Numbered from the stretch's first letter, positions 53,879-62,781 are shown. The stretch: 64,000 bases of DNA from an uncultured Oscillospiraceae bacterium (GCA_934591635.1 CAKTPI010000002.1:1-64000); one strand, 5' to 3'. Numbers and translations: made by a program. Notes: a model not told the origin generated them from the letters alone.

Positions 53879-55054
53879 GTGATTTCAATCGGAAAAGAAT
53901 GTACAGGTTGCGGCCTATGCTCAGTAGCATGTCCCAAAGATGCGATTTTGATGCGTGAGAATGAAGAAGGTTTTCTGTATCCAGTAATTGAAAAAGATAG
54001 ATGCAATGAATGCGGAAGGTGTATATCGGTATGTAAGGATGTTAAGGACCAATGGCACCACAAGAACGGAAAACCGACAGTTAAGGCTTGTCAGACAAAG
54101 GATGAAAAGTGGCTGATTGAATCTACCGCAGGAGGTTTTTTCCCAACACTTGCACAATGGGTTCTTGAACAGAACGGTGTTGTGTTTGGAACCGCTTATA
54201 ATTCTTGTATGATTCCGGTTGTGCGTAAAGCAGAATCAGAGGCTGAAATTTTGGGATTTAATGGTTCGAAGTATGTTCAGTCAGATTTGACGCCCGCACT
54301 TCCGGAAATCAAAAAAGAGTTGGAGATGGGAAGGCAAGTGCTATTTTCTGGCACACCTTGTCAGGTTGCAGCCGTTAAAACTTTCTGTAAAGAATTTGTC
54401 GGGAAGACTCTTTTGACAATGGATGTTGTCTGTTATGGCGTACCTAGCCCTGGTTTGTTCAGAGCTTTTTTAGACACTATTGAGCGAAGAATGTCTGCTA
54501 AGGTGATTGATTATCGATTCCGAGACAAGCATAAGAATGGATGGAGTCATACGACAATTATTCGAATGGTTGATGAGAAAGGGAAAATACTGCAATTCGA
54601 AGAAGAAGACTATAGTAAGATTCCGTATTATAGAATGTTTGGGTCAAGAAATTGCTTTAGAAGGGAATGCTATAACTGTTATTATAACACAACGGAAAGA
54701 ATAGCGGATTTTACCACAGGGAATTTTTGGGGTATCGAAACAATGACAAATGAATTTGATACTCGGAACGGAGTTTCAATGGTACTGCTAAATACAGACT
54801 TTGCAGGGAATATCTTTGAGAAGATTAGTGACCGCTTTCATATAGTCGATATGACACTCGATCAGGCAGTGCGGGCAAATGACGCTCTAGTGCACACTTG
54901 CAAATATCCAAAAGAAAGGGATGCAATATACACTTGTTATGCACGGCAGGGGTTCGATACGATGTTCCAAAAGTATTATGTTGATACCCCTGTTCAAAAG
55001 ATAAAAAGAAAATCTAAAGCATTGCTGAAGAAAATAATCAAGCATAAGAAATAG
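53879..55054 (+). CDS. FrhB-like Fe-S protein 2
   Basis: A 391-residue paralogue of the previous gene. Cys 8, 11, 14, 18 and Cys 42, 45, 48, 52 form two 4Fe-4S sites. STAGGFFPTLAQWVLE, VLFSGTPCQVAAVKTFC and VVCYGVPSPGLF match. GTG 53879 is chosen because GAGGAGG lies 8-9 nt upstream; an ATG at 53861 overlaps that ribosome binding site. A 150-nt gap containing the G13 tract separates it from its partner. Confidence 0.88.
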   Translation: MISIGKECTGCGLCSVACPKDAILMRENEEGFLYPVIEKDRCNECGRCISVCKDVKDQWHHKNGKPTVKACQTKDEKWLIESTAGGFFPTLAQWVLEQNGVVFGTAYNSCMIPVVRKAESEAEILGFNGSKYVQSDLTPALPEIKKELEMGRQVLFSGTPCQVAAVKTFCKEFVGKTLLTMDVVCYGVPSPGLFRAFLDTIERRMSAKVIDYRFRDKHKNGWSHTTIIRMVDEKGKILQFEEEDYSKIPYYRMFGSRNCFRRECYNCYYNTTERIADFTTGNFWGIETMTNEFDTRNGVSMVLLNTDFAGNIFEKISDRFHIVDMTLDQAVRANDALVHTCKYPKERDAIYTCYARQGFDTMFQKYYVDTPVQKIKRKSKALLKKIIKHKK

Positions 55055-55069
55055 AAGGGAACATATTGA

Positions 55070-56602
55070 ATGGCGAGTTTCACGGGTAAACTGGTTAAAA
55101 ACACAGCACTAGGAATCTTGTTCAAGATACTGACAATAGCATTTACATTTGTGAATCGGACATTGTTCATCAGGGTATTAGGCGAACAATACCTAGGGAT
55201 TAATGGACTATATTCAAATGTTTTGTCGGTTCTTTCTCTTGCGGATTTAGGTGTTAATAGTGTACTGATGTTCTTCCTTTATGAGCCGTTGGCGCATAAG
55301 GATGAAAAAAAGCTGTCTACCTTGATTGCATACTTTAGAAAAGTATATTTTGCGATTGCTGGTATAGTGCTTGTAGTGGGGCTGAGTTTGATACCGTTTC
55401 TCCCTTATTTGGTAAAAGGGTCAGATTTATCTAAGACAGAACTGATACTATATTATGTCTTGTTTTTAATCAATACCTGTTGCTCGTATCTGGCAGTGTA
55501 TAAATCAACAATGCTGATTGCTGATCAGTCTGCGTACATCGTCAATACCGTGAATTTCGTGGTTACTGTTATTCAGAGTTTGCTTCAAATTGGAATACTG
55601 TATATTACGAAAAACTATGTGTACTATCTTCTTGTGGTTATTGTCTGCACACTCGGTAATAATATCATTCTTACAATGATTTCTGGAAAACGATATCCAT
55701 TTTTGAGTAGTGTTACTCCAGATCGTGATGTTGGAAATCTAAAAAAGAAGATATTCAGCAATATTAAGAATGTTTTTCTTTACCGTGTAGGCGGTACAAT
55801 TATGAATTCAACCGATAATATACTAATTTCTGTTTTAATTGGAACGAGCGTTGTTGGGTATTATTCGAATTATGCACTCATAATCACAAATCTAACAGCA
55901 TTATTGATGTTTTTCTCGCAAGCTATGATGACCTCAATGGGAAATTTTGGCGTGGATGCAGATGTTGATAAAAAAGAACTGGTTTTTCGGTCATCAATGC
56001 TAATCTATGCGGGGATTGCAGCATTTGCAACCAGCTGCATTGTCACAATGATGAACGATTTTATGACAATCTGGCTAAAAGATAAGCAGTACCTTTTGAG
56101 CGATGCGTTTGTATGGGTTTTGGGGTTTAAGCTGTTTATAGACATTATTACATCCCCAAACTGGACATTCAGAGAGTCAGCGGGACTCTTTAAGGAAGTT
56201 CGCTTAATTATGTTTTTGGCGGCAATTATTAATCTGATACTATCAGTGCTCTTGGCAAAGCCGTTTGGATTAGCAGGCATTATTGTTGCTACCTCTATTG
56301 CAAAAATACTGACACTGTTTTGGTATGAACCAAGGACATTTTATCGGAAAATATTCTGTAAGAATCTGTTGAGATACTGGACATATCATGCAACGTTAAT
56401 GATCGTATGTGTCTTATGTATCATTGGTAGTTATGTGCTTTCATCGAGTCTCTCACCTTCTCTGATTGGTATACTTGCCAAGATAATAGTTTCGGCACTT
56501 TTTACTATAGTTGTTTTTTCTGTAATGCTCGGCAGGACAAACGAGTATAAATTTTGCATGGGTAAAATTAATGGTCTGGTTCGTACAGTTAGAAAAAACT
56601 GA
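55070..56602 (+). CDS. Polysaccharide flippase (Wzx-type), operon 2
   Basis: A 510-residue polytopic protein with about 14 spans. It begins FTGKLVKNTALGILFKILTI and contains FVNRTLFIRVLGEQYLGINGLYSN and VLSLADLGVNSVLMFFLYEPL, typical of PST-family exporters next to teichoic/capsule genes. It is not close to the operon 1 flippase, as expected for different repeat units. AT-rich. Confidence 0.92.
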   Translation: MASFTGKLVKNTALGILFKILTIAFTFVNRTLFIRVLGEQYLGINGLYSNVLSVLSLADLGVNSVLMFFLYEPLAHKDEKKLSTLIAYFRKVYFAIAGIVLVVGLSLIPFLPYLVKGSDLSKTELILYYVLFLINTCCSYLAVYKSTMLIADQSAYIVNTVNFVVTVIQSLLQIGILYITKNYVYYLLVVIVCTLGNNIILTMISGKRYPFLSSVTPDRDVGNLKKKIFSNIKNVFLYRVGGTIMNSTDNILISVLIGTSVVGYYSNYALIITNLTALLMFFSQAMMTSMGNFGVDADVDKKELVFRSSMLIYAGIAAFATSCIVTMMNDFMTIWLKDKQYLLSDAFVWVLGFKLFIDIITSPNWTFRESAGLFKEVRLIMFLAAIINLILSVLLAKPFGLAGIIVATSIAKILTLFWYEPRTFYRKIFCKNLLRYWTYHATLMIVCVLCIIGSYVLSSSLSPSLIGILAKIIVSALFTIVVFSVMLGRTNEYKFCMGKINGLVRTVRKN

Positions 56603-56651
56603 CTGTTTGTGAATATTTATGGTTTAATAGAATAAGTAGGAGGAAATAAAA

Positions 56652-57698
56652 ATGTCTGCATTTGATAACGCAACCCTTATGATTACTGGTGGTACTGGTT
56701 CTTTTGGCTCTACCGTTCTGAAGCACTTCTTGGACTCTGATCTGAAGGAGATTCGTATCTTCTCTCGTGACGAAAAGAAGCAGGACGATATGCGCCATGA
56801 GCTTCAGGCCAAGCACCCGGAGAATGCCAAGAAGGTCAAGTTCTACATCGGTGATGTCCGCAATCCCCAGTCTATCCGTGATGCAATGCCCGGGGTTGAC
56901 TACATTTTCCATGCCGCCGCTCTGAAGCAGGTTCCTTCCTGCGAGTTCTTCCCCATGCAGGCAGTGCAGACCAACATCATTGGCACGGATAACGTGCTGC
57001 ATGCCGCTATCGATGCCGGTGTCAAGCGTGTCGTCTGCCTGTCCACCGACAAGGCGGCCTATCCCATCAACGCTATGGGTATCTCCAAGGCCATGATGGA
57101 GCACGTCATCTACGCCAATGCTCGTGTGGCTGCGGAGCGTGGTGGCACCACCATCTGCTGCACTCGTTACGGCAACGTTATGTGCAGCCGTGGCTCTGTC
57201 ATTCCGCTGTTCATCGACCAGATTAAGGCTGGCAACCCTATCACCATTACTGACCCCAACATGACCCGCTTCCTGATGAATCTGGACGAGGCGGTGGATC
57301 TGGTCATGTTTGCCTTCCAGCACGCCAATCCCGGTGACCTGTTCATCCAGAAAGCTGACGCTTCTACCATCGGCGATTTGGCCAAGGCAGTTCAGCAGCT
57401 GTTCGGTGATACTGGTACCAACATCATCGGCACTCGTCACGGCGAGAAGCTGTTCGAGACTTTGATGACCCGTGAGGAGCGTCTGCGCAGCCAGGATATG
57501 GGCCATTACTTCCGTGTCGCTGCGGATAACCGTGACCTGAACTACGACAAGTTCGTGGTCAAGGGAGAGGTACATACCATGGCAGACGAGTCCTACACCA
57601 GCCACAACACTACCCGTCTGGATGTGGAAGGCACCGTCAAGAAGATCCTGACCACCGAGTATGTCCAGAATGAGCTGAAGGGCATCCCGAATGTCTAA
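56652..57698 (+). CDS. capE: UDP-GlcNAc 4,6-dehydratase/5-epimerase (CapE/FnlA), copy 2
   Basis: A 348-residue protein with 345 residues identical to the copy at 20353 (NPQSIRD for NPQSVKD, TNIIG for TNVIG). Catalyses the first step to UDP-L-FucNAc. AGGAGG precedes ATG 56652. The GC-rich block begins sharply here after AT-rich operon 2 genes. Confidence 0.95.
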   Translation: MSAFDNATLMITGGTGSFGSTVLKHFLDSDLKEIRIFSRDEKKQDDMRHELQAKHPENAKKVKFYIGDVRNPQSIRDAMPGVDYIFHAAALKQVPSCEFFPMQAVQTNIIGTDNVLHAAIDAGVKRVVCLSTDKAAYPINAMGISKAMMEHVIYANARVAAERGGTTICCTRYGNVMCSRGSVIPLFIDQIKAGNPITITDPNMTRFLMNLDEAVDLVMFAFQHANPGDLFIQKADASTIGDLAKAVQQLFGDTGTNIIGTRHGEKLFETLMTREERLRSQDMGHYFRVAADNRDLNYDKFVVKGEVHTMADESYTSHNTTRLDVEGTVKKILTTEYVQNELKGIPNV

Positions 57699-58257
57699 GG
57701 AAAAGCTGCTGCTGGTTGGTGCCGGTGGCTTCGGACGCATGGTGGCAGAGCAGGCAATGCTCCAATACGATTGTGCCTTTGTGGACGATGGACAAGCCGT
57801 GGGGACCGAGATCTGTGGCATTCCGGTGGTTGGCGGTCTTGCTGATCTGCCGGAGTTGCGGAAGGACTACGACTTGTTAGTGGTCGGCATCGGCAACAAC
57901 CGGTTCCGGGCACAGGTGTATGAAAAGGCAAAAGTACTTGGCTATACGTTTCCGAATGTTATTGCTCCCAGTACCTACATCAGTCCGTTTGCTGAGGTCG
58001 GCTGCGGTTGTGTGGTGCTGCAAAATGCCTGTGTCCAGAATGGTGCGTCCATTGGCGACGGTGTTCTGCTGAATGCTGGAACAGAAGTCCACTGTGATGC
58101 AGCGGTAGGGGATTATGCCTTGATCTATACCAACAGCGTGATCCGCACAGGCGCAACTGTGGGCAACTTTGCACGCATTGGCAGCAACTGCACCATCTGC
58201 AACAATGCAACCGTGCCGGATGGCGCAGACATTCCGGACTGCACCGCAGTCCACTAA
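57691..58257 (+). CDS. NeuD/PglD-like acyltransferase, copy 2
   Basis: A 188-residue protein, about 83-85% identical to copy 1. LLLVGAGGFGRMVAEQA and hexapeptide repeats (ISPFAEVGCGCVVLQNACVQ) are kept; changes cluster in VVGGLADLPELRKDYD and in the last beta-helix turns. It overlaps capE by 8 nt. Faster divergence than its neighbours suggests relaxed or changed specificity. Confidence 0.88.
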   Translation: MSKEKLLLVGAGGFGRMVAEQAMLQYDCAFVDDGQAVGTEICGIPVVGGLADLPELRKDYDLLVVGIGNNRFRAQVYEKAKVLGYTFPNVIAPSTYISPFAEVGCGCVVLQNACVQNGASIGDGVLLNAGTEVHCDAAVGDYALIYTNSVIRTGATVGNFARIGSNCTICNNATVPDGADIPDCTAVH

Positions 58258-58269
58258 AGAGGTGATAGG

Positions 58270-59466
58270 ATGAACATTCTAGTCACAGGTGCTAAGGGCA
58301 TGGTGGGAACTGCCCTGTGTAACAACCTGAAAAACATCCGGGATGGGAAGAACAAGACCCGCCCGGCATTGGATATTAAAGAAATTTACGAGTATGATTT
58401 GGACTCCACCGCCGAGGAGTTGGACGAGTACTGCCGGAAAGCGGACTTCGTGTTCAATCTGGCTGGCGTGAATCGCCCGGAGAACCCGGAAGACTTCATG
58501 AAGGGAAACTTCGGTTTTGCATCTGACCTGCTGAACTGCCTGAAAAAGCACAACAACAAGGCAACCATTATGCTGTCCTCCTCCATTCAGGCCACGCTAG
58601 CTGGCCGCTTCGGCAACAGCGAGTATGGACGTAGCAAGAAGGCTGGCGAGGAGCTGTTCTTCCAGTATGCTGAGGAGACCGGGGCTAAGATTGCCGTTTA
58701 TCGCTTTGTCAACCTGATGGGACACAGCCGCCCCAAGTACAACAGTGCCGTCAGCACCTTCTGCTGGGCAGTTGCCAACGATGAGCCCTTCACCGTTAAT
58801 GACCGCAGCACCGAGTTGGAGTTGCTGTACATCGATGACTTGGTAGAAGGGATGTTCGACCTGCTGGAAGGCAAGGAGACGCACTGTGAATTTGACGGTG
58901 TGGAAACCGTTCTGAAAGCAGACGGGCGCTACTGCTGCGTCCCTGTGACACACAAGGTAACACTGGGCGAAATCGTAGATCTGCTACAGGAGTTCAAGGC
59001 ACAGCCGAGTACGCTCATGATGCCCAAGATGCCGGATGGCTCTTTTGCAAAAAAGCTGTACTCCCTGTACCTAACCTATCTGCCCACCGACAAGTTCAAG
59101 TATGCTTTGAAGATGAACGTGGACAACCGTGGCTCTTTCACGGAACTGGTGCATACCGCCGATTGCGGTCAGGTGTCTATCAACATCAGCCGTCCGGGCA
59201 TCACGAAGGGGCAGCACTGGCACAATTCCAAGTGGGAGCTGTTCATTGTGGTGGCAGGTCACGGATTGATTCAGGAACGGAACATCAACACCGGAGAAAC
59301 GGTGGAGTTTGAGGTTTCTGGGGATAAGATCGAGGCTGTCCACATGATTCCCGGCTGGACTCACAACATCATCAACCTGTCGGAAACGGAGAATCTGGTG
59401 ACGGTGATGACCTGCAACGAGATTTTCAACCCGAACCGTCCGGATACCTTCTTCGAGCCGGTGTAA
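58270..59466 (+). CDS. capF: UDP-FucNAc pathway reductase/epimerase (CapF/FnlB), copy 2
   Basis: A 398-residue SDR plus cupin protein, about 96% identical to copy 1. The cupin histidines (GQHWHNSKWE, GWTHNI) and YGRSKKAGEE are unchanged. AGAGGTGATAGG precedes ATG 58270. Confidence 0.94.
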   Translation: MNILVTGAKGMVGTALCNNLKNIRDGKNKTRPALDIKEIYEYDLDSTAEELDEYCRKADFVFNLAGVNRPENPEDFMKGNFGFASDLLNCLKKHNNKATIMLSSSIQATLAGRFGNSEYGRSKKAGEELFFQYAEETGAKIAVYRFVNLMGHSRPKYNSAVSTFCWAVANDEPFTVNDRSTELELLYIDDLVEGMFDLLEGKETHCEFDGVETVLKADGRYCCVPVTHKVTLGEIVDLLQEFKAQPSTLMMPKMPDGSFAKKLYSLYLTYLPTDKFKYALKMNVDNRGSFTELVHTADCGQVSINISRPGITKGQHWHNSKWELFIVVAGHGLIQERNINTGETVEFEVSGDKIEAVHMIPGWTHNIINLSETENLVTVMTCNEIFNPNRPDTFFEPV

Positions 59467-59498
59467 GAGAAGATACTGGTTGACGTTAGGAGAATTTT

Positions 59499-60686
59499 AT
59501 GGAACACAATTTTAAATGGAAAAACGACGGGCGCACCAAGGTCATGATTGGCTGCGGTACCCGCCCGGAGATCATTCGGCTGGCTGCGGTTATCAAACGC
59601 TGCCGGGAATACTTTGACTGCTGCGTGGTCTATTATAATCAAAACTGGGACAGAAGTCTTTCCACCGTTTTCTGGGAGGATTTTGAGCTGAAGAACACCT
59701 TCGGGGAATACGGTCCGGACATTCTGGTTCCCGTGGTGGGCGAAAATTTAGGCGTAACCTGCGGAAATATCATGGGTCGCAGCTATGAGCTTCTGTCTGA
59801 ATTGCAGCCGGAGGGCTATCTGGTGCTGGGCGATACCAACTCCTGCCTGTCTGCCATCAGCGCAAAGCGGCTGCACATTCCGCTGTTTCATATGGAGGCT
59901 GGCAACCGCTGCAAGGACGAGTGCCTGCCAGAGGAGACCAACCGCCGTATTGTGGACGTGATCTCCGACGTAAACCTGTGCTATTCCGAGTTTGCCCGGA
60001 AGTATCTGGCGGATACCGGTTTGCCCAAGGAGCGCACCTACCAGACCGGTTCTCCTATGGCAGAAGTCCTGCACATGAATCTGGAGAAGATCCAGAAGAG
60101 CGATGTGCTGGAACGTCTGGGACTGGAAAAGGATAAGTACATTCTGCTGTCTGCTCACCGGGAGGAGAACATCGACTCTGAGAAGAACTTCCTGAGTCTG
60201 TTCACCGCCATCAACGCACTGGCAGAAAAGTACGATATGCCCATCCTGTACTCCTGCCATCCCCGCAGCAAGCACCGTCTGGAAAAGAGCGGCTTTCAAC
60301 TGGACCCTCGTGTCCGGGTCAACGAGCCGCTGGGCTTCAATGACTACAACAAACTGCAAATGAACGCTCTGGCAATCGTCTCCGACTCCGGCACTCTACC
60401 CGAGGAAAGCAGCTTCTACCTGTCCATCGGTCATCCTATTGCGGCTGTGTGCATCCGCACCAGTACGGAACGCCCCGAGGCGCTGGAAGCAGGCGACTTC
60501 ATTCTGGCTGGCATTACCACCCGGGAGCTGCTCAACGCCACCGATATGGCTATCGAAATGAAGCAGAAGGGCGTTCTGGGCAAACCTTGCCCCGACTATG
60601 TAGATGAGACTGTGTCCATGAAGGTGGTTCGCATCATCCAGGGCTATGTCAATGTAGTCAATAAGATGGTGTGGAGAAAATACTAA
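59499..60686 (+). CDS. capG: UDP-N-acetyl sugar 2-epimerase (CapG/FnlC), copy 2
   Basis: A 395-residue protein, about 98% identical to copy 1 (GEYGPD, IMGRSYELL, DVNLCY, RVRVNE are differences). LSAHREENID and SDSGTLPEESSF are intact. Last gene of operon 2 before the intergenic element; unlike operon 1, no epimerase/ugd genes follow. Confidence 0.93.
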   Translation: MEHNFKWKNDGRTKVMIGCGTRPEIIRLAAVIKRCREYFDCCVVYYNQNWDRSLSTVFWEDFELKNTFGEYGPDILVPVVGENLGVTCGNIMGRSYELLSELQPEGYLVLGDTNSCLSAISAKRLHIPLFHMEAGNRCKDECLPEETNRRIVDVISDVNLCYSEFARKYLADTGLPKERTYQTGSPMAEVLHMNLEKIQKSDVLERLGLEKDKYILLSAHREENIDSEKNFLSLFTAINALAEKYDMPILYSCHPRSKHRLEKSGFQLDPRVRVNEPLGFNDYNKLQMNALAIVSDSGTLPEESSFYLSIGHPIAAVCIRTSTERPEALEAGDFILAGITTRELLNATDMAIEMKQKGVLGKPCPDYVDETVSMKVVRIIQGYVNVVNKMVWRKY

Positions 60687-60695
60687 TTATCCACA

Positions 60696-60770
60696 CAACG
60701 GTCATGCATCAGTATGGCTGTGCTGCTCAAATATACGACCTCTTCGTGGTGATCAGCAGGCAACGGATTC
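60696..60770 (+). ncRNA. Two-hairpin intergenic element, copy 3
   Basis: A weak hairpin A (about 60699-60720) is followed by hairpin B: TGCTGCTC (60721-60728) with GATCAGCA (60751-60758, one mismatch), 9-nt bulge AAATATACG, ACC/GGT, loop TCTTCGT, then GGCAACGG. It begins about 10 nt after capG and lies about 65 nt ahead of the glmM remnant, the same arrangement as copy 1. Confidence 0.6.
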
Positions 60771-60834
60771 CTATTTGCCTAAGAGAATACACATGTATGC
60801 GTATTCACCCGTTGGATAAGGGGACAATTACATA

Positions 60835-61176
60835 ATGGGAAGACATTTCGGGACTGATTGCTTCTGTGGTGAAGCAGGAACAACTTTGAGCGCAGACCAT
60901 GCAAGACAAGAGGTTCTTATGAGCAAATTGGCCGAACTGCTGAAATCTTCTACAGGTGTTGGAAAACGCCCGTGTGGCCGATAGGAAGGCTGTACAGGAT
61001 GATGAAGTTGTGCTTAAGAAGTGGAAGCCCTGGGTGAAACCAGCTGTATTTTGGCGTGTGAGTCCGATATCAGGCTGGTTGCCCGTGTTATGGTGGAAGC
61101 TCCCGACCACGACACCTGCCAGAAGTATGTAACGTAGGTTGTGGAGATTATCAAGAGCCGGGGTTACGGAGTTTAA
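60835..61176 (+). pseudogene. glmM: Phosphoglucosamine mutase remnant
   Basis: MGRHFGTDCFCGEAGTTLSADHA is a decayed glmM N-terminus (23 residues). The central two thirds are missing. After stops and shifts the C-terminus is readable as RVMVEAPDHDTCQKYV and VVEIIKSRGYGV, ending at 61176. The order element-glmM mirrors 13932-13159, so the ancestral locus ended in glmM on both sides. Confidence 0.8.
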
Positions 61177-61245
61177 TTCACAGAATATTACGGTGGGAGT
61201 CTGGCTTGCAGAGAAGACAGCTTAGTCATCATCCTCTACACCATC

Positions 61246-61536
61246 CTAACCGGTGAACTCTTCTTCGGCATCATCGAGCTTCGACCAATCAAGGTACTGC
61301 CCACAATTGCCACAGTAAGACTGGTACTCATATTCGATGACTTCTGTGCACCGTGGACAAACTGAGTAGCAGTTCCGGTCCTTGTAAATTCGGACAGTGG
61401 TCACGGTCCTGGGCAAGCGATATGTAGGAGAGCGTAGTAGATCGAGGATAGTGTGGGAAAGAGTACGCTTCTCCGGGGTGCCCGTCCAGACATCATCGGA
61501 ATTCTGAAAGCAAGAATTCTTGAGAATTTTGTTCAT
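61246..61536 (-). CDS. Small zinc-ribbon protein, hypothetical
   Basis: A 96-residue protein. CPRC (after NCYSV) and CGNCG near the end form a CxxC-CxxC zinc ribbon preceded by RTVTTVRIYKDRNCYS; the C-terminus is acidic (DDAEEEF). No clear enzyme domain. Ribosome binding site AGAGGTGATT is near ATG 61536. Function unknown. Confidence 0.6.
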   Translation of the reverse strand: MNKILKNSCFQNSDDVWTGTPEKRTLSHTILDLLRSPTYRLPRTVTTVRIYKDRNCYSVCPRCTEVIEYEYQSYCGNCGQYLDWSKLDDAEEEFTG

Positions 61537-61675
61537 TTATAATCACCTCTGCCTTAAAGCATAGATGATTAACGCCGACTTTGGGGCGTTTTATGCCCAA
61601 TTTTGCCAGACCTTTTTGAAAACTGAATCTTGATGGTATGTATATATTTGAGCTGTGAAAGTTATCCGCCAAGGA
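61537..61675. other. Intergenic, weak hairpin only
   Basis: AACGCC-8-GGCGTTTTA at 61571-61593 may be a weak terminator. Nothing else is evident. Confidence 0.4.
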
Positions 61676-61735
61676 TGCTCACAGCATTGGCGCTCGAAAC
61701 TTTGTACACCTCTATGCGGTGGGCGACAGGCAACG
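61676..61735 (+). ncRNA. Two-hairpin intergenic element, divergent copy 4
   Basis: Hairpin A: CCAA...ATGC-5-GCAT...TGG (about 61669-61690). Hairpin B: CGCTC (61691-61695) with GGGCG (61721-61725), bulge, ACC (61708-61710) with GGT (61718-61720), loop TCTATGC; then AGGCAACG. The outer stem sequence differs from copies 1-3 but still pairs. It lies about 73 nt upstream of the gene at 61808. Confidence 0.5.
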
Positions 61736-61807
61736 CAATATGGATGCTGTGGCTAAGATGCGACATTTTAAATTAGCACAATTTAATGATATGAAAGGCA
61801 GAATACT

Positions 61808-62245
61808 ATGGTATTCCAAACCGATATTTTTGAAGGCGTTCAGCCACCATGTAGTCCTAAGTATAACCTAATAGGAGTTAAATTGCCAACGAATCAAGAT
61901 GTGTACTTTATGAGCAAATGGCACGAACTGTTTGAACGCTACGAAATGGCAAGAGTGTTCCTGTATAAAACAGGAGGAGAAAACTGGGATTATTGGTTTA
62001 ATCGATTGGATGACGAGACAGCACTTCAGGATTGGATTAGAGACACATTCAATCCAATTAAAACGTATAATATAAAACATTCTACATATTCATTAAAGCA
62101 TTTATTGGAGAGTAAAACTGGTATATATTTAACAAACAATCAAATGAAGGATGCCTTGCTTAACATGGGATACATTTGCCAAAATGAGCATAAGTTCAAC
62201 TGGCTTGTTAATGTTAGTGAAATGGGAATTAGGTATATAAAGTAA
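61808..62245 (+). CDS. Hypothetical protein
   Basis: A 145-residue soluble protein. An aromatic-rich middle part (ENWDYWFNRLDDETALQDW) is followed by a C-terminal module STYSLKHLLESKTGIYLTNNQ...LLNMGY, a pattern I associate with small phage- or element-borne clostridial proteins. It is preceded by element copy 4 and GAAAGG. AT-rich. Function unknown. Confidence 0.6.
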   Translation: MVFQTDIFEGVQPPCSPKYNLIGVKLPTNQDVYFMSKWHELFERYEMARVFLYKTGGENWDYWFNRLDDETALQDWIRDTFNPIKTYNIKHSTYSLKHLLESKTGIYLTNNQMKDALLNMGYICQNEHKFNWLVNVSEMGIRYIK

Positions 62246-62280
62246 AGCCCGAGCAGTGTAGAAGAAAGCTTAGTTATATT

Positions 62281-62672
62281 GTGGAAGAAGTCAAAAAGTT
62301 TCTGAAAGAGGCCGAGACGTAATATTTGGCAATGGTAGAAGGCAATCAGCCGAGAGTTTGTGCTCATATCTTTGAAGGTAAGCTGTAAACCCAGATTGGC
62401 AAGAAGAAGGAAGCAACTGCACACCAACCCGAAAGCGGAGCTGTGTGCATTCAAGGGCGGCGAGTGGATTCGCGTGGCTGGTGAGTTGGTAGAAGATAAT
62501 CGCGTTGAAGCATGGCAGTCTATGCTGGATGCATATCCAAGTCTGAAAAAGTCTGAAAAAGTCTGAAAAAGATGTATGCAGCTGGTTGCTGGTAACACCG
62601 AGTTTTTTACTTCAAAATGGGGTGGCAACCATTAGTCCTTTCACGTATGAGCTGAAAGTAATCAAGTCCTAA
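62281..62672 (+). pseudogene. Pyridoxamine 5'-phosphate oxidase-like protein, decayed
   Basis: Readable pieces include EEVKKFLKEAET, then a stop, YLAMVEGNQPRVCAHIFEGKL, a second stop, and NPKAELCAFKGGEWIRVAGELVEDNRVEAWQSM...LDAYPSLKK in another frame (quoted in parts). This matches small FMN-binding split-barrel proteins. The 10-mer GTCTGAAAAA is tandemly repeated three times (62541-62570), after which MYAAGCW... is frame-shifted. Clearly non-functional. Confidence 0.75.
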
Positions 62673-62781
62673 ATCCTATTGGCGGGTGAATCCTAAAATG
62701 AACTTTTAGAAGTCCACATGGTATATTTTGGAACGCTATTTATAGTTTGAGACGGAATTAAAAGGCGGAAGGTGACTATCT

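Larger units (their letters stand above)
56652..60686 (+). repeat. Inverted duplication of the UDP-FucNAc block, arm 2
   Basis: Reverse orientation of 17364-21399 with the same four genes. Could recombine with arm 1 and invert about 35 kb between them. Confidence 0.95.

Noticed and set aside
56589..57821. Long antisense ORFs opposite both capE copies
   Set aside because: Mirror of a codon-biased gene; the same shadow appears at 20095-21462.
60805..61110. 101-residue minus-strand ORF
   Set aside because: Antisense of the decayed glmM.
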